From assembly GCA_031551755.1 (NCBI GenBank), contig JAVBNE010000012.1, forward strand, positions 1-64,000: a DNA stretch of 64,000 nt. The letters are read 5' to 3'. The DNA comes from JAVBMU01 sp031551755. GTDB lineage: Bacteria > Actinomycetota > Actinomycetes > Actinomycetales > Cellulomonadaceae. The translations under genes were made by a program, and so were the position numbers. Each line of letters starts with the position of its first letter. Position 1 is the first letter of the stretch. The notes under the pieces were generated by a model that saw only the letters and a program-made list of their open reading frames with translations, did no database searches and was not told the origin of the DNA. Positions 24,399-32,849 of this stretch are shown here, piece by piece.

Positions 24399-25325
24399 AT
24401 GTGCGGAATCGCGGCACTCCAGCTCCGCAACCCCAAGCTCCACAGCGACCTCGGCCGGCTCGTGTACGGCATGCTGGGCGAGATCGTCGAGCGCGGCCCC
24501 GACTCAGCCGGTCTCGCCCTCTACGGCAACCCGGCGCTCAACCCACCCGGACGCTCAAGCATCGCCTTGCTCGACGTCCAGATGGATCCCGACACCCTCG
24601 CGGACGCCCTTTCGCGCGCCGGGCTGGACCCCGCCATCACCCGCCTGGGCGAAACGACTCTGCTGACGTCGAGCGCGTCCACGACGGACCTCGAGTCCGC
24701 CGTCGAACAGATCCTGCCCGGTGTGCAGATCGCCGGGCGCGGAAACCACGTCACGGTCCTCAAGGGAACCGGGCACCCCCTCGATCTGGCCGACACCTAC
24801 CAGCTCCGTGGCACCGCGGGCTTCCAGGCACTCGCACACACCCGGATGGCGACCGAGTCGGCCGTCACCGCCAGCGGCGCGCACCCGTTCACCGTCGCCG
24901 ACGATCTGTGCCTGGTGCACAACGGTTCGTTCAGTAACCACGCCACGATCAGGCGATCGCTGCGACTGGAAGGCGTGCGATTCGACTCCGAGAACGACTC
25001 CGAAGTCGCGGCCCGGTACATCGCCCACCGCCTGCGGCACGGGGATGACCTGACCACCGCACTCACCCATCTCGGCGACTACTTCGACGGCTTCTACACC
25101 TTGGTGGTCACCACGCCCGCCAGCCTGGCCATCGTCCGCGACCCCATCGCCTGCAAACCCGCGATCATCGCCGAAACCGACGACTGGGTGGCGATGGCCT
25201 CCGAGTACCGCGCGCTGGCCGGCCTGCCGGGCATCGACGACGCACATGTCTTCGAACCGTCGCCCGGCATCGTCTACACGTGGGAGTTGGGACCCGCCGC
25301 CCTCGAGGAGGCGATGGCGCGATGA
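24399..25325 (+). CDS. mgsA: N-methylglutamate synthase subunit A (class II glutamine amidotransferase)
   Basis: 308 aa. The protein begins MCGIAALQL, so Cys2 becomes the N-terminal nucleophile after Met removal, as in Ntn amidotransferases. 'ERGPDSAGLALYG', 'LAHTRMATES', 'HPFTVADDLCLVHNGSFSN' and 'SENDSEVAARYIAHRL' are standard GATase-II blocks. It is 31 bp after gmaS and overlaps the next gene by 4 bp. Together with the next two genes it rebuilds, as separate subunits, the domains of glutamate synthase. In the methylamine pathway MgsABC converts gamma-glutamylmethylamide plus 2-oxoglutarate to N-methylglutamate. GlxB-like naming is the alternative. Confidence 0.8.
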   Translation: MCGIAALQLRNPKLHSDLGRLVYGMLGEIVERGPDSAGLALYGNPALNPPGRSSIALLDVQMDPDTLADALSRAGLDPAITRLGETTLLTSSASTTDLESAVEQILPGVQIAGRGNHVTVLKGTGHPLDLADTYQLRGTAGFQALAHTRMATESAVTASGAHPFTVADDLCLVHNGSFSNHATIRRSLRLEGVRFDSENDSEVAARYIAHRLRHGDDLTTALTHLGDYFDGFYTLVVTTPASLAIVRDPIACKPAIIAETDDWVAMASEYRALAGLPGIDDAHVFEPSPGIVYTWELGPAALEEAMAR

Positions 25326-26026
25326 CCACCGCCGACACCTCGACCCAGCAGTCGACCAGCATCGACCTGGCCACCCACGGCGTCCGCGAACTCAACAGCC
25401 GCCTGCACGGCGCCCAGGACGGCGCGTCGTTCGTCGTTGAGAACCCCGCTGGCCGGCACTCGGTCGCGGTCGGTATCGACGCCGACATCGACGTCACCGT
25501 CAACGGTCACGTCGGCTACTACTTCGCCGGCATGCACAAGACCGGCACCGTCACCGTCCACGGCAGCGCGGGCGTCGGCCTGGCCGAAAACATCATGAGC
25601 GGGGTCGTGCACGTCACCGGCGACGCCTCGCAGTCGGTCGCCGCGACGGGACACGGCGGCCTCGTCATCGTCGAGGGCAACACCGGTGCCCGCTGCGGGA
25701 TCTCGATGAAAGGGGTCGACATCATCGTGGGCGGCGACATCGGCCACGCCTCGGCCTTCATGGCCCAAGCCGGCCGGCTCGTGGTCTGCGGCGACGCCGG
25801 CGACGGCCTCGGCGACTCGATCTACGAGACCCGCATCTACGTGCGCGGCACGGTGGCCTCACTCGGCGCCGACTGCGTCGAGAAACCGATGCGCGACGAA
25901 CACCTGGCCGAGCTGAGCCAGTTGCTCGCGGTGGCGGGTCGTACCGAGCACCCGGTCGACTTCCGCCGCTATGGCTCCGCCCGCAACCTCTATCACTTCC
26001 AGGTCGACAACGCCGGTTCCTACTGA
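25322..26026 (+). CDS. mgsB: N-methylglutamate synthase subunit B (GXGXG domain)
   Basis: 234 aa. The protein is a right-handed beta-helix of glutamate synthase C-terminal (GXGXG) type. Successive turns read 'NGHVGYYFAGMHKTGTVTVHGSAGVGLAENIMSG', 'GHGGLVIVEGNTGARCGISMKGVDIIVGG' and 'CGDAGDGLGDSIYETRIYVRG'. ATG 25322 overlaps the mgsA stop (ATGA). The subunit provides the structural link between the amidotransferase and the FMN domain. Confidence 0.8.
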   Translation: MTTADTSTQQSTSIDLATHGVRELNSRLHGAQDGASFVVENPAGRHSVAVGIDADIDVTVNGHVGYYFAGMHKTGTVTVHGSAGVGLAENIMSGVVHVTGDASQSVAATGHGGLVIVEGNTGARCGISMKGVDIIVGGDIGHASAFMAQAGRLVVCGDAGDGLGDSIYETRIYVRGTVASLGADCVEKPMRDEHLAELSQLLAVAGRTEHPVDFRRYGSARNLYHFQVDNAGSY

Positions 26027-26045
26027 GCCCGAAGGAGCGTTCGCC

Positions 26046-27389
26046 ATGACCATCCCCACCCAAACCACACCCGCCGTCCCCGCGCGGTCCGGACTGCGCG
26101 AATCAGCCACCTTCGATCGTGCGACGATCGCCGACATCCGACGCGCGGCCGCCACCGGCGTCTACGACATCCGCGGCTGGGGCGCCAAACGCGCGCTCCC
26201 CCACTTCGACGACCTGCTCTTCCTCGGCGCATCGGTGTCGCGCTACCCACTCGAGGGCTACCGCGAGAAGTGCGGCACCGACGTCGCGCTCGGCACCCGC
26301 AACGCGCTTCTGCCGCTGCGACTCGACATCCCCATCACGATCGCCGGCATGAGCTTCGGCGCCCTGTCGGCCAATGCGAAGGAGGCCCTCGGACGCGGTG
26401 CGAGCGAGGTCGGCACCTCGACGACGACCGGCGACGGTGGCATGACCCCCGAGGAACGGGGGCAATCGAAGCATCTCGTCTACCAGTACCTACCCTCGCG
26501 ATACGGCATGAACCCCGACGACCTGCGCAAGGCCGACGCCATCGAGGTGGTGCTCGGCCAGGGCGCCAAACCCGGTGGCGGAGGCATGCTGCTGGGTCAG
26601 AAGATCACCGAGCGAGTCGCCGAGATGCGCACGCTCCCGGTCGGCATCGATCAACGTTCGGCGAGTCGGCATCCCGACTGGACCGGCCCGGACGACCTGG
26701 CCATCAAGATCGGCGAACTCCGCGAGATCACCGACTGGCGCGTGCCCATCTACGTCAAGGTCGGAGCCTCCCGCCCTTACTACGACACGGCGCTCGCCGT
26801 GAAGGCCGGGGCGGACGTCGTCGTCCTCGACGGGATGCAGGGCGGCACGGCCGCTACCCAGCAAGTGTTCATCGAACACGTCGGCATCCCCACGCTCGCC
26901 GCCATTCGACCTGCTGTGCAGGCCTTGCAGGACCTCGGGGTACACCGCAGCGGTGTGCAGCTGATCATCTCCGGCGGCATTCGCACCGGGGCCGATGTCG
27001 CCAAGGCGATCGCCCTGGGGGCCGATGCGGTCGCCATCGGAACGGCCGCGCTCATCGCGCTCGGCGACAACGATCCGCACCTCGATGCGGAGTATGCGGC
27101 GCTCGGCTCCGCGGCCGGGTTCTACGACGACTTCCAGGACGGGCGCGACCCCGCCGGCATCTCGACCCAGGACCCGGAGCTCGCCCGGCGCCTGGACCCC
27201 GTCGAGGGCGGTCGGCGGATCGCCAACTACCTGCGCGTGCTCACGCTTGAGGCCCAGACCATCGCCCGCGCCTGCGGCAAGTCGCACCTGCACAACCTAG
27301 AGCCCGAGGACCTCGTCGCCCTCACCCTCGAGTCCGCCGCGATGGCCGGGGTCCCGATCGCCGGTACCGACTGGATTCCCGGGCGCTGA
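26046..27389 (+). CDS. mgsC: N-methylglutamate synthase subunit C (FMN-binding glutamate synthase domain)
   Basis: 447 aa. 'FGALSANAKEALGRGASEVGTSTTTGDGGM' and 'QGAKPGGGGMLLGQKI' are typical of the FMN domain of glutamate synthase. 'YVKVGAS', 'DVVVLDGMQGGTAAT', 'IISGGIRTGADVAKAIALGADAVAIGTAAL' complete the (beta/alpha)8 barrel with its phosphate-binding loop. The Cys cluster that binds 3Fe-4S in full GltB is not evident. GAAGGAG precedes the ATG at 26046, which is 19 bp after mgsB. It would carry out the reductive transfer of the methylamino group to 2-oxoglutarate. Confidence 0.8.
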   Translation: MTIPTQTTPAVPARSGLRESATFDRATIADIRRAAATGVYDIRGWGAKRALPHFDDLLFLGASVSRYPLEGYREKCGTDVALGTRNALLPLRLDIPITIAGMSFGALSANAKEALGRGASEVGTSTTTGDGGMTPEERGQSKHLVYQYLPSRYGMNPDDLRKADAIEVVLGQGAKPGGGGMLLGQKITERVAEMRTLPVGIDQRSASRHPDWTGPDDLAIKIGELREITDWRVPIYVKVGASRPYYDTALAVKAGADVVVLDGMQGGTAATQQVFIEHVGIPTLAAIRPAVQALQDLGVHRSGVQLIISGGIRTGADVAKAIALGADAVAIGTAALIALGDNDPHLDAEYAALGSAAGFYDDFQDGRDPAGISTQDPELARRLDPVEGGRRIANYLRVLTLEAQTIARACGKSHLHNLEPEDLVALTLESAAMAGVPIAGTDWIPGR

Positions 27390-27447
27390 CCGCCGCCATC
27401 GACTAAACCACAACAACAGATCCCCACAACAGAAAGGAAGTGATCAC

Positions 27448-28731
27448 GTGGATTCCGGAAATGTCGCCTGGACTCTCACCGCCGCGGCCCTGGTCGCCCT
27501 CATGATTCCCGGCCTCGCACTGTTCTATGGCGGGATGGTCTCCGCCCGCCGCATCCTGAACATGATGCTCATGTGCTTCGGCGGCGCCGCGCTCGTCGCC
27601 GTGCTGTGGGTGACATTCGGCTACTCGGCAGTCTTCGGCGACTCCCTCGGCGGGCTCGGCCTCCTGGGCGATCCGCTGGAGTTCGCCGGCCTGAACGACG
27701 CCTTGACCGACGACCCGCAGGCGCCCCTGCCGCTGGCGCTCTTCGCCGCGTTCCAGCTCCTGTTCGCCGGTGTCACCACGGCGCTCGTGGCCGGCGCCGC
27801 GGCCGGACGCATGAAGTTCGGTGCGTGGCTCCTATTCGCCGGTCTTTGGGCGACCCTGGTCTACTTCCCCATCGCCCACTGGGTATTCGCCTTCGACGGC
27901 GACACCACCAAGGGCGGCTGGATCGCCAACGCCCTCGGTGCCGTCGATTTCGCTGGGGGCACGGCCGTGCACATGAACGCCGGTGTCGCTGCGCTGGCGC
28001 TCGCCATCGTTCTCGGCAAGAGCAAGGACTGGGGTCCGTTGCGGCCACACAACCGCCCGCTCGTTCTCGTGGGCGCGGGCTTGCTGTGGGTCGGCTGGTA
28101 CGGCTTCAACGCCGGGTCCGCACTGGCCGCCGGGACGGCCGCGAGCGTCGTCTTCCTCAACACCACCGTGGCCGCCTGTACAGGTCTGCTCGGCTGGGCG
28201 ATCGTCGACCGCATCCGCCGGGGTTCGATCACCAGCCTCGGCAGCGCGTCGGGCATCATCGCGGCGCTCGTCGCCATCACCCCTGCGTGTGGGGCGGTCT
28301 CCCCACTCGGCGCCATCGCCATTGGCGGTATCGCCGGGGCTGTCTGCTGCCTCGCGATCGAATGGAAGTTCCGCCTCGGCTTCGACGACTCCCTTGACGT
28401 GGTCGGTGTACACCTGGTCGGCGGCATCCTCGGCACCCTCCTCATCGGCGTGTTCGCTACTGAGGCTGCCCCGAACGGCCGCTCCGGTCTGTTGGACGGT
28501 GGTGGGTTCGAGCTGCTCGGCGTCCAGACCGTCGCCACCGTGGCCACCCTCGCCTTCTCGTTCTGCGTCACGTGGATCATCGCCACGTTCGTCCAGAAGA
28601 CCGTGGGCCTGCGAATCCCCGAGGAACACGAGGTTGCGGGCATCGACGTCCATGCGCACGCCGAGTTCGCCTACGAGGACGGCGAACTGGTCAGTGCCGG
28701 AGCCATCGGCTCCGGCGGAAAAGGAGTCTGA
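27448..28731 (+). CDS. amt: Ammonium/methylammonium channel (Amt)
   Basis: 427 aa with eleven hydrophobic helices. Signature pieces are 'LALFYGGMVSARRILNMMLMCFGG', 'DFAGGTAVHMNAGVAALALAIVLGK', 'WVGWYGFNAGSALA', 'TPACGAVSPLGAIAIGGIAGAVC' and 'DVVGVHLVGGILGTLLIGVFA', which include the pore His pair. The start is GTG 27448 behind AAAGGAAG. No glnK follows, and the gene is embedded between mgsC and the flavoprotein. This suggests import of methylammonium for the pathway rather than general nitrogen control. Confidence 0.9.
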   Translation: MDSGNVAWTLTAAALVALMIPGLALFYGGMVSARRILNMMLMCFGGAALVAVLWVTFGYSAVFGDSLGGLGLLGDPLEFAGLNDALTDDPQAPLPLALFAAFQLLFAGVTTALVAGAAAGRMKFGAWLLFAGLWATLVYFPIAHWVFAFDGDTTKGGWIANALGAVDFAGGTAVHMNAGVAALALAIVLGKSKDWGPLRPHNRPLVLVGAGLLWVGWYGFNAGSALAAGTAASVVFLNTTVAACTGLLGWAIVDRIRRGSITSLGSASGIIAALVAITPACGAVSPLGAIAIGGIAGAVCCLAIEWKFRLGFDDSLDVVGVHLVGGILGTLLIGVFATEAAPNGRSGLLDGGGFELLGVQTVATVATLAFSFCVTWIIATFVQKTVGLRIPEEHEVAGIDVHAHAEFAYEDGELVSAGAIGSGGKGV

Positions 28732-28734
28732 GAA

Positions 28735-29856
28735 ATGACCAGCATCATCGTGATCGGCGCCGGCCTGGCCGGCTCCGCCGCGGCTTGGCGCCTCGCCCAA
28801 CGGGGGCACGATGTCACCGTCGTCGAGCGCAGCATTCCCGCGAATACCCTCGGCAGCTCAAGCGGCTCCGCACGCATCTTCCGGTACGCCTATGCCAAGC
28901 CGCAGTATGTGGACCTCGTCGTTGCCGCGGCGCAGGGTTGGTCGGAACTCGCGGAGGCACACGGTCGTCCACTCATCACCCCCACCGACGCCGTTGACTT
29001 CGGTACCGGTCGCGAACTGTCGGTTCTCGCCGAGAACCTCGTGGGCGCGGGGATCGCCCACGAGGTTCTCGAGGCGGGGGAAGCCCGGAACCGGTGGGAG
29101 CTTGCCTTCGACACCCCCGTGCTGTGGCATGCGGGCGCCGGCGTCATCGACGCGGAGACCGCAGTCCTCGCGATGCTTGCTCAGGCGATCGGTTACGGCG
29201 CCGCGGTGCATCACGACTGGCCGGTGGCCCGGGTCGACCCCCTCGCCGCGGGGTATCAGGTGGTTCGCACCGACGGCGCCACGCTCGACGCCGAACAGAT
29301 CGTGGTGGCAGCGGGCGGTTGGCTGCCCGACCTCCTCGAGACCGTCGGGTTGCCCGAGGGGTTCGTGGCCGCGTTCCCACCGTTGGAGGTGCGCCAGGAG
29401 CAGGCCTATCACTTCCCGTATCGCGACCCGGAGCGGGCATGGCCGACGTTCATTCACAAGTCGTCCGACATCGAGGTCTACGGGCTTCCAGGCGGCCGCG
29501 ATGCCGGCTGGCGCGGACAGAAGGTGGCTGAGTACCACGGCGGGCGCTGCATTCCGTCGGCGGCCCATCACGACAAGCAGCTGGACGACACCAACCGGCG
29601 CCGCGTGATCGCATACGTCGAGCAGTTCCTGCCGGGCCTCGTCCCAGAGCCCTACGCCGAGGCGACCTGCCTGTTCACCAGCACTCCGACGGAGGATTTC
29701 GTCATCGACCGCGCGGATGGCATCACGGTCCTTTCGCCGTGCTCGGGTCACGGCGCCAAATTCGCACCGCTGATCGGGGAGCTGGCCGCCGATTTGGTGG
29801 CCGGGGGCAAAGACGTGCCGGAGGTCTTCCGGCCCAGCGCACTCGTCGCCCGGTGA
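28735..29856 (+). CDS. Monomeric sarcosine oxidase-like FAD oxidoreductase, candidate N-methylglutamate oxidase
   Basis: 373 aa. The N-terminal Rossmann motif 'IIVIGAGLAGSAAAWRLAQRG' is followed by 'GSSSGSARIFRYAYA', the MSOX/MTOX-family signature at the flavin. Near the C terminus 'CLFTSTPTEDFVIDR' aligns with the covalent-flavin Cys segment of monomeric sarcosine oxidase (C-x-Y-T-x-T-P-x-x-x-F-I-I-D), and 'SGHGAKFAPLIGEL' follows as expected. Family members oxidise N-methyl amino acids with O2, giving formaldehyde and H2O2. After gmaS and mgsABC the likely substrate is N-methylglutamate, replacing the four-subunit MgdABCD dehydrogenase, which is absent here. The substrate is inferred from context. 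Confidence 0.75.
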   Translation: MTSIIVIGAGLAGSAAAWRLAQRGHDVTVVERSIPANTLGSSSGSARIFRYAYAKPQYVDLVVAAAQGWSELAEAHGRPLITPTDAVDFGTGRELSVLAENLVGAGIAHEVLEAGEARNRWELAFDTPVLWHAGAGVIDAETAVLAMLAQAIGYGAAVHHDWPVARVDPLAAGYQVVRTDGATLDAEQIVVAAGGWLPDLLETVGLPEGFVAAFPPLEVRQEQAYHFPYRDPERAWPTFIHKSSDIEVYGLPGGRDAGWRGQKVAEYHGGRCIPSAAHHDKQLDDTNRRRVIAYVEQFLPGLVPEPYAEATCLFTSTPTEDFVIDRADGITVLSPCSGHGAKFAPLIGELAADLVAGGKDVPEVFRPSALVAR

Positions 29857-29909
29857 GCGCCACATGCGAACCGAAGCCGGAGATCGGGGACCCGCCCCTG
29901 CATCCGGCC

Positions 29910-29922
29910 TAGACTGTCCGAT
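29910..29922 (+). promoter_or_regulatory. Candidate promoter for the XRE-cupin gene
   Basis: TAGACT (29910-29915) resembles a -10 box and ends seven bases before the GTG at 29923; with no SD present a leaderless mRNA is likely. No good -35 is visible. Confidence 0.4.
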
Positions 29923-30513
29923 GTGACACACATGGCGGAAAACGGAGAAGCTCTGCCCCTCCTCGAGTCCGTCATCGCCACCCAAGTACGACTGCACCGC
30001 AAGGCCGCCGGGTTGTCCGCGGCGGACCTTGCGGTACGTACCGGGCTCTCGAAGGCCATGATCTCCAAGGTCGAGAGCGCGGCCACCTCGTGCTCACTCA
30101 CGACCCTCGCAAAGCTCGCCGAGGGCCTCGCCATCCCCGTCACGGCGCTGTTCCGGGGCGCGGACAACGATCGTGACGCCTCGTTCACCCGTGCCGGTGG
30201 CGGCAGCGTCAGCATCCGTTCCGGCAGCCAACACGGTCATGAATACCGGGTGCTCGGAACTCTCAAGGACGTGCCGGACGCCCTCGAGCCGACCCTCGTC
30301 ACCCTCACCGACCAATCCGATGTCTTTCCACTCTTCCAACATCCCGGCACGGAGTTCCTCTACATGCTGTCCGGCCGCATGCGTTACTCCCACGGCTCCT
30401 TCGAGTACGACATGGGACCGGGCGACGCGCTCCTGCTCGACGGCGAGGGTCCGCACGGTCCGCGGGAACTCATCGACGTGCCGGTCACGTTCCTGGCGAT
30501 CCGGCAGGGATAA
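29923..30513 (+). CDS. XRE-family regulator with C-terminal cupin domain
   Basis: 196 aa. Residues 15-75 form an XRE helix-turn-helix ('QVRLHRKAAGLSAADLAVRTGLSKAMISKVESA'). Residues 115-190 form a cupin ('QHPGTEFLYMLSGRMRYSHGSFEYDMGPGDALLLDGEGPHGPRELIDVPVTFLAIRQG'). The cupin probably senses a small ligand. Such regulators commonly control adjacent catabolic operons, so the gmaS-mgs-amt-oxidase unit is the likely target. It lies 66 bp after the flavoprotein gene and has its own promoter. GTG 29923 is favoured by the leaderless promoter; ATG 29932 is possible. Confidence 0.85.
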   Translation: MTHMAENGEALPLLESVIATQVRLHRKAAGLSAADLAVRTGLSKAMISKVESAATSCSLTTLAKLAEGLAIPVTALFRGADNDRDASFTRAGGGSVSIRSGSQHGHEYRVLGTLKDVPDALEPTLVTLTDQSDVFPLFQHPGTEFLYMLSGRMRYSHGSFEYDMGPGDALLLDGEGPHGPRELIDVPVTFLAIRQG

Positions 30514-30593
30514 CCGGACGCCACTCGGCCCTTTCCCCGCTCGGACCTGGCCGGAGCCGTGGGGGCCGTCCCGATCACCGCTGACGAGCGAGG

Positions 30594-31856
30594 CTACCTG
30601 GGATCCGAACCGGGCCGCGGGATGGTCGTATCGGAAGGCCAATCCTGCCCGTCACCCAGGTCGCTCTCGGCCATCCGCTCCGCCTGGAGTGCGCGCACTC
30701 GCATCAGCGCAGTGCGTTCCTCGTCCACATAGGTCGCCACCTCAAGGTCGTCGAAGGAGCCGTAACGTCCAACCGGCTCGTCGGCGAACGAGCGTTCCAT
30801 TGAGGTCGTACGTCCACGGAATGGCGCAAGCGAGTCTTGTGCCGCACGTCGTCGGCGCCACCGCAAGACGGCGATCAACGCCAAGAGTGCCAGCGCACCG
30901 ACGACGATGAGCTGCGGCACCGGGCTGATCCACGTCGAGTTCTTGGCCGACACATCCCCAGGCAACTCGCTGGTGAGTCCCTTGACCGGCAGAGCCTTCA
31001 CAGTCACTGCTGTCGTCACACTGCCGAAGGTCCACACCCGGTCGACCGTCACTGATTGCGACCGTGAATCGCCCGGCATGAGTTCTGTGAACGCGTCGGC
31101 CTTCTCGATCGCAGCCGGCCCCCACTTGGTTCTGCTGCTGACAGTCGCCTGGGCACCAAGTCGTGCATTGCCCGTGTTCGTCATGGTGTACGAAACATGC
31201 GCTTTGCCCAGTGAGAACGGATTGGCGGACGTCTCGTAGTCGACCTTGAGACCGGTGATCGCCAACTTGGGCGCGATCTCACCTCGGACGCGCATCATCA
31301 CTCGGAACCCGACACGCCCCTCCAGTGTGGCCGCACCTGCGCCCGTGGTCAGCGTGGCAGCGATGCCCGCGGGATGATCGCCTGGTGTCGCATCGCCCGG
31401 CACGAGGATCTCAAACGGGACCACCGCGGTGGCGCCCGGCTCCACCCGGACAGAGTCCTTGATCGAGATCCACGTCCCGGCATCCTTCGAGGTCTGCGTG
31501 GACGGCAGGATCGTGAAGCTTCCGTCCTTCGTCAGGTACCCGTCGGCAGCGACGAGCGAAAAAGTCGCAGGGACAGAACCAAGGTTGCGGACCGCGAGGT
31601 GTTCCGTCAGCCGCTGTCCGGCGTTGAGATCGATCTCCATCCACCGACGACCGTCGGGGCCGGAAGCATTCGAAGGCTCAACCGCCCAGGTGATGGGGTC
31701 GTCCGAGGCGGGCGCAGGGGTATCAGCGGCCGGCGCCGCCGCCAGCGGCGGCACCGCGGACGCGATGGTGGGCGCAAGGAAAACAGTCGTCACCGCGAGC
31801 AGCACTCCCAAGACCCGCGTGCTCAGGGTTCCACCTACCCCTGATGCTGCCTTCAT
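30594..31856 (-). CDS. DUF916-like (WxL-interacting type) surface protein
   Basis: 420 aa. It has a signal peptide (residues 1-35, ending 'APTIASA'). Two beta-sandwich domains follow, with 'WAVEPSNASGPDGRRWMEIDLNAGQRLTEHLAVRNLGSVPATFSLVAADGY' at the start. This is the pattern of the DUF916 family that in Firmicutes sits beside WxL proteins. A membrane helix near residues 312-331 is followed by RWRRRR and an ~88-residue cytoplasmic tail. ATG 31856 (or GTG 31859) follows GGGGA. It lies 17 bp after a small secreted protein gene, and the pair probably forms a cell-surface complex. Confidence 0.7.
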   Translation of the reverse strand: MKAASGVGGTLSTRVLGVLLAVTTVFLAPTIASAVPPLAAAPAADTPAPASDDPITWAVEPSNASGPDGRRWMEIDLNAGQRLTEHLAVRNLGSVPATFSLVAADGYLTKDGSFTILPSTQTSKDAGTWISIKDSVRVEPGATAVVPFEILVPGDATPGDHPAGIAATLTTGAGAATLEGRVGFRVMMRVRGEIAPKLAITGLKVDYETSANPFSLGKAHVSYTMTNTGNARLGAQATVSSRTKWGPAAIEKADAFTELMPGDSRSQSVTVDRVWTFGSVTTAVTVKALPVKGLTSELPGDVSAKNSTWISPVPQLIVVGALALLALIAVLRWRRRRAAQDSLAPFRGRTTSMERSFADEPVGRYGSFDDLEVATYVDEERTALMRVRALQAERMAESDLGDGQDWPSDTTIPRPGSDPR

Positions 31857-31872
31857 CACGTCCCCGCCCAAA

Positions 31873-32511
31873 TCACTCGAACAGCGACAAGCTGATCGTT
31901 CCGGTATAGGTTCCGGCATCCTGCGTGACCGGCATGCGCAAGGTCAAGTCGGCGCCCGCGAGGTAGCCGCCCCGTGGAAGCTTCTTGACGTCCTCCGCCA
32001 TGAGCAGGGTGTTCGGCCAAGCCAGGCCCACGTTGTCGGGCTCGTCACCCGGCTGCTCCGGGAAGCCGGCTCGCGCAGGGGAACCTTCCTGGATCGTCGG
32101 GAACAGGTCCGGGTCACCGGGACCCCAAAAATGCGGGGTCCACCCGAGGTAGTGCGCAGGAATGGCACCGAAGGCGGAGGAGGCCCCGGTCACCGTCCAA
32201 CGGGCATCTTCGGACAGACTCGCTGCGTCTCGGGTGTCCGTCACGGTGACCAACGGCAACTCACCGGTGAACTGCCGGTAGGTGCCCGTCGAGCCTTCCT
32301 CCGTGAGCTTGACGGGACCAGGGGCGATGCTAAGAGAGAGCGCTCCTGGGGCCTTGTACGGGTCGACTGTCACCGAGACGTCGACCTTCGCGGTGGACCC
32401 GCCATCCGCGTCGTCCACGGCCAGCGCGGTGGACGCAAACAGCACCGGGGCGATGAGCGCTGACGCGAGAGCTGCGCCGCCCATGCCCAGCCGGGTTCGA
32501 TTCATGAACAC
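31873..32511 (-). CDS. Secreted WxL-like beta-sandwich protein
   Basis: About 212 aa. After a signal peptide ending 'STALA' the mature protein is beta-rich. It ends 'AGTYTGTISLSLFE', which resembles the C-terminal strand of WxL and related domains; 'LGWTPHFWGPG' is a tryptophan-containing segment. The true W-x-L motif pair is not clear, so the family call rests partly on its DUF916-like neighbour. GTG 32511 is the start best placed after AGGAG; ATG 32505 and GTG 32517 are alternatives. A long hairpin lies just upstream of the ribosome-binding site. Confidence 0.65.
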   Translation of the reverse strand: MFMNRTRLGMGGAALASALIAPVLFASTALAVDDADGGSTAKVDVSVTVDPYKAPGALSLSIAPGPVKLTEEGSTGTYRQFTGELPLVTVTDTRDAASLSEDARWTVTGASSAFGAIPAHYLGWTPHFWGPGDPDLFPTIQEGSPARAGFPEQPGDEPDNVGLAWPNTLLMAEDVKKLPRGGYLAGADLTLRMPVTQDAGTYTGTISLSLFE

Positions 32512-32529
32512 GATCACACTCCTCGTTCA

Positions 32530-32556
32530 TTTCCCCGAGGCCGATCCTCGGGGAAA
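32530..32556 (-). promoter_or_regulatory. 11-bp stem-loop in the leader of the WxL-like gene
   Basis: TTTCCCCGAGG pairs perfectly with CCTCGGGGAAA around a 5-base loop. Read on the minus strand it ends just before the AGGAG of the gene at 32511. A T-rich stretch on its plus-strand side means it could also act as a terminator for plus-strand transcripts, but no plus-strand gene precedes it. Confidence 0.55.
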
Positions 32557-32849
32557 TGTAATTTTTGCACGAAACTTCCACCACTCACGTGTCCATTTGT
32601 CCCAAAACGGTAACGAAGCGGGACTCGGGGCGCGTCCAGCAAAGCGCCGCCCTCAGCCCGCTCGAAATCCGGCCGTCCGGGCCGAGATCGTCGATGCCCG
32701 GAGTGAACAACAGCGTTTTCGCGCGAGTATCGGTTATCTCGGACTTCCGGAGCATGATGCGGCAGCGGTGCCGCCGATGAGTCCCATAGTGGTCATGCGG
32801 CAGGCCCCGACCACGCTGGTCGCGTCATCGGTGGCTCTCCAGCAAGGCG
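32557..32849. other. Intergenic region, no gene seen
   Basis: Together with the hairpin, about 330 bp between the WxL-like gene and rlmC. Bases 32557-32620 are relatively AT-rich and probably contain the promoter of the WxL-like gene. Nothing else is recognisable. Confidence 0.4.

Noticed and set aside
25243..25250. Further CGCACAT matches (also near 2736 and 63781) as leader motifs
   Set aside because: They lie inside genes, lack the preceding CCCC and are not 8-9 bases before a start codon.
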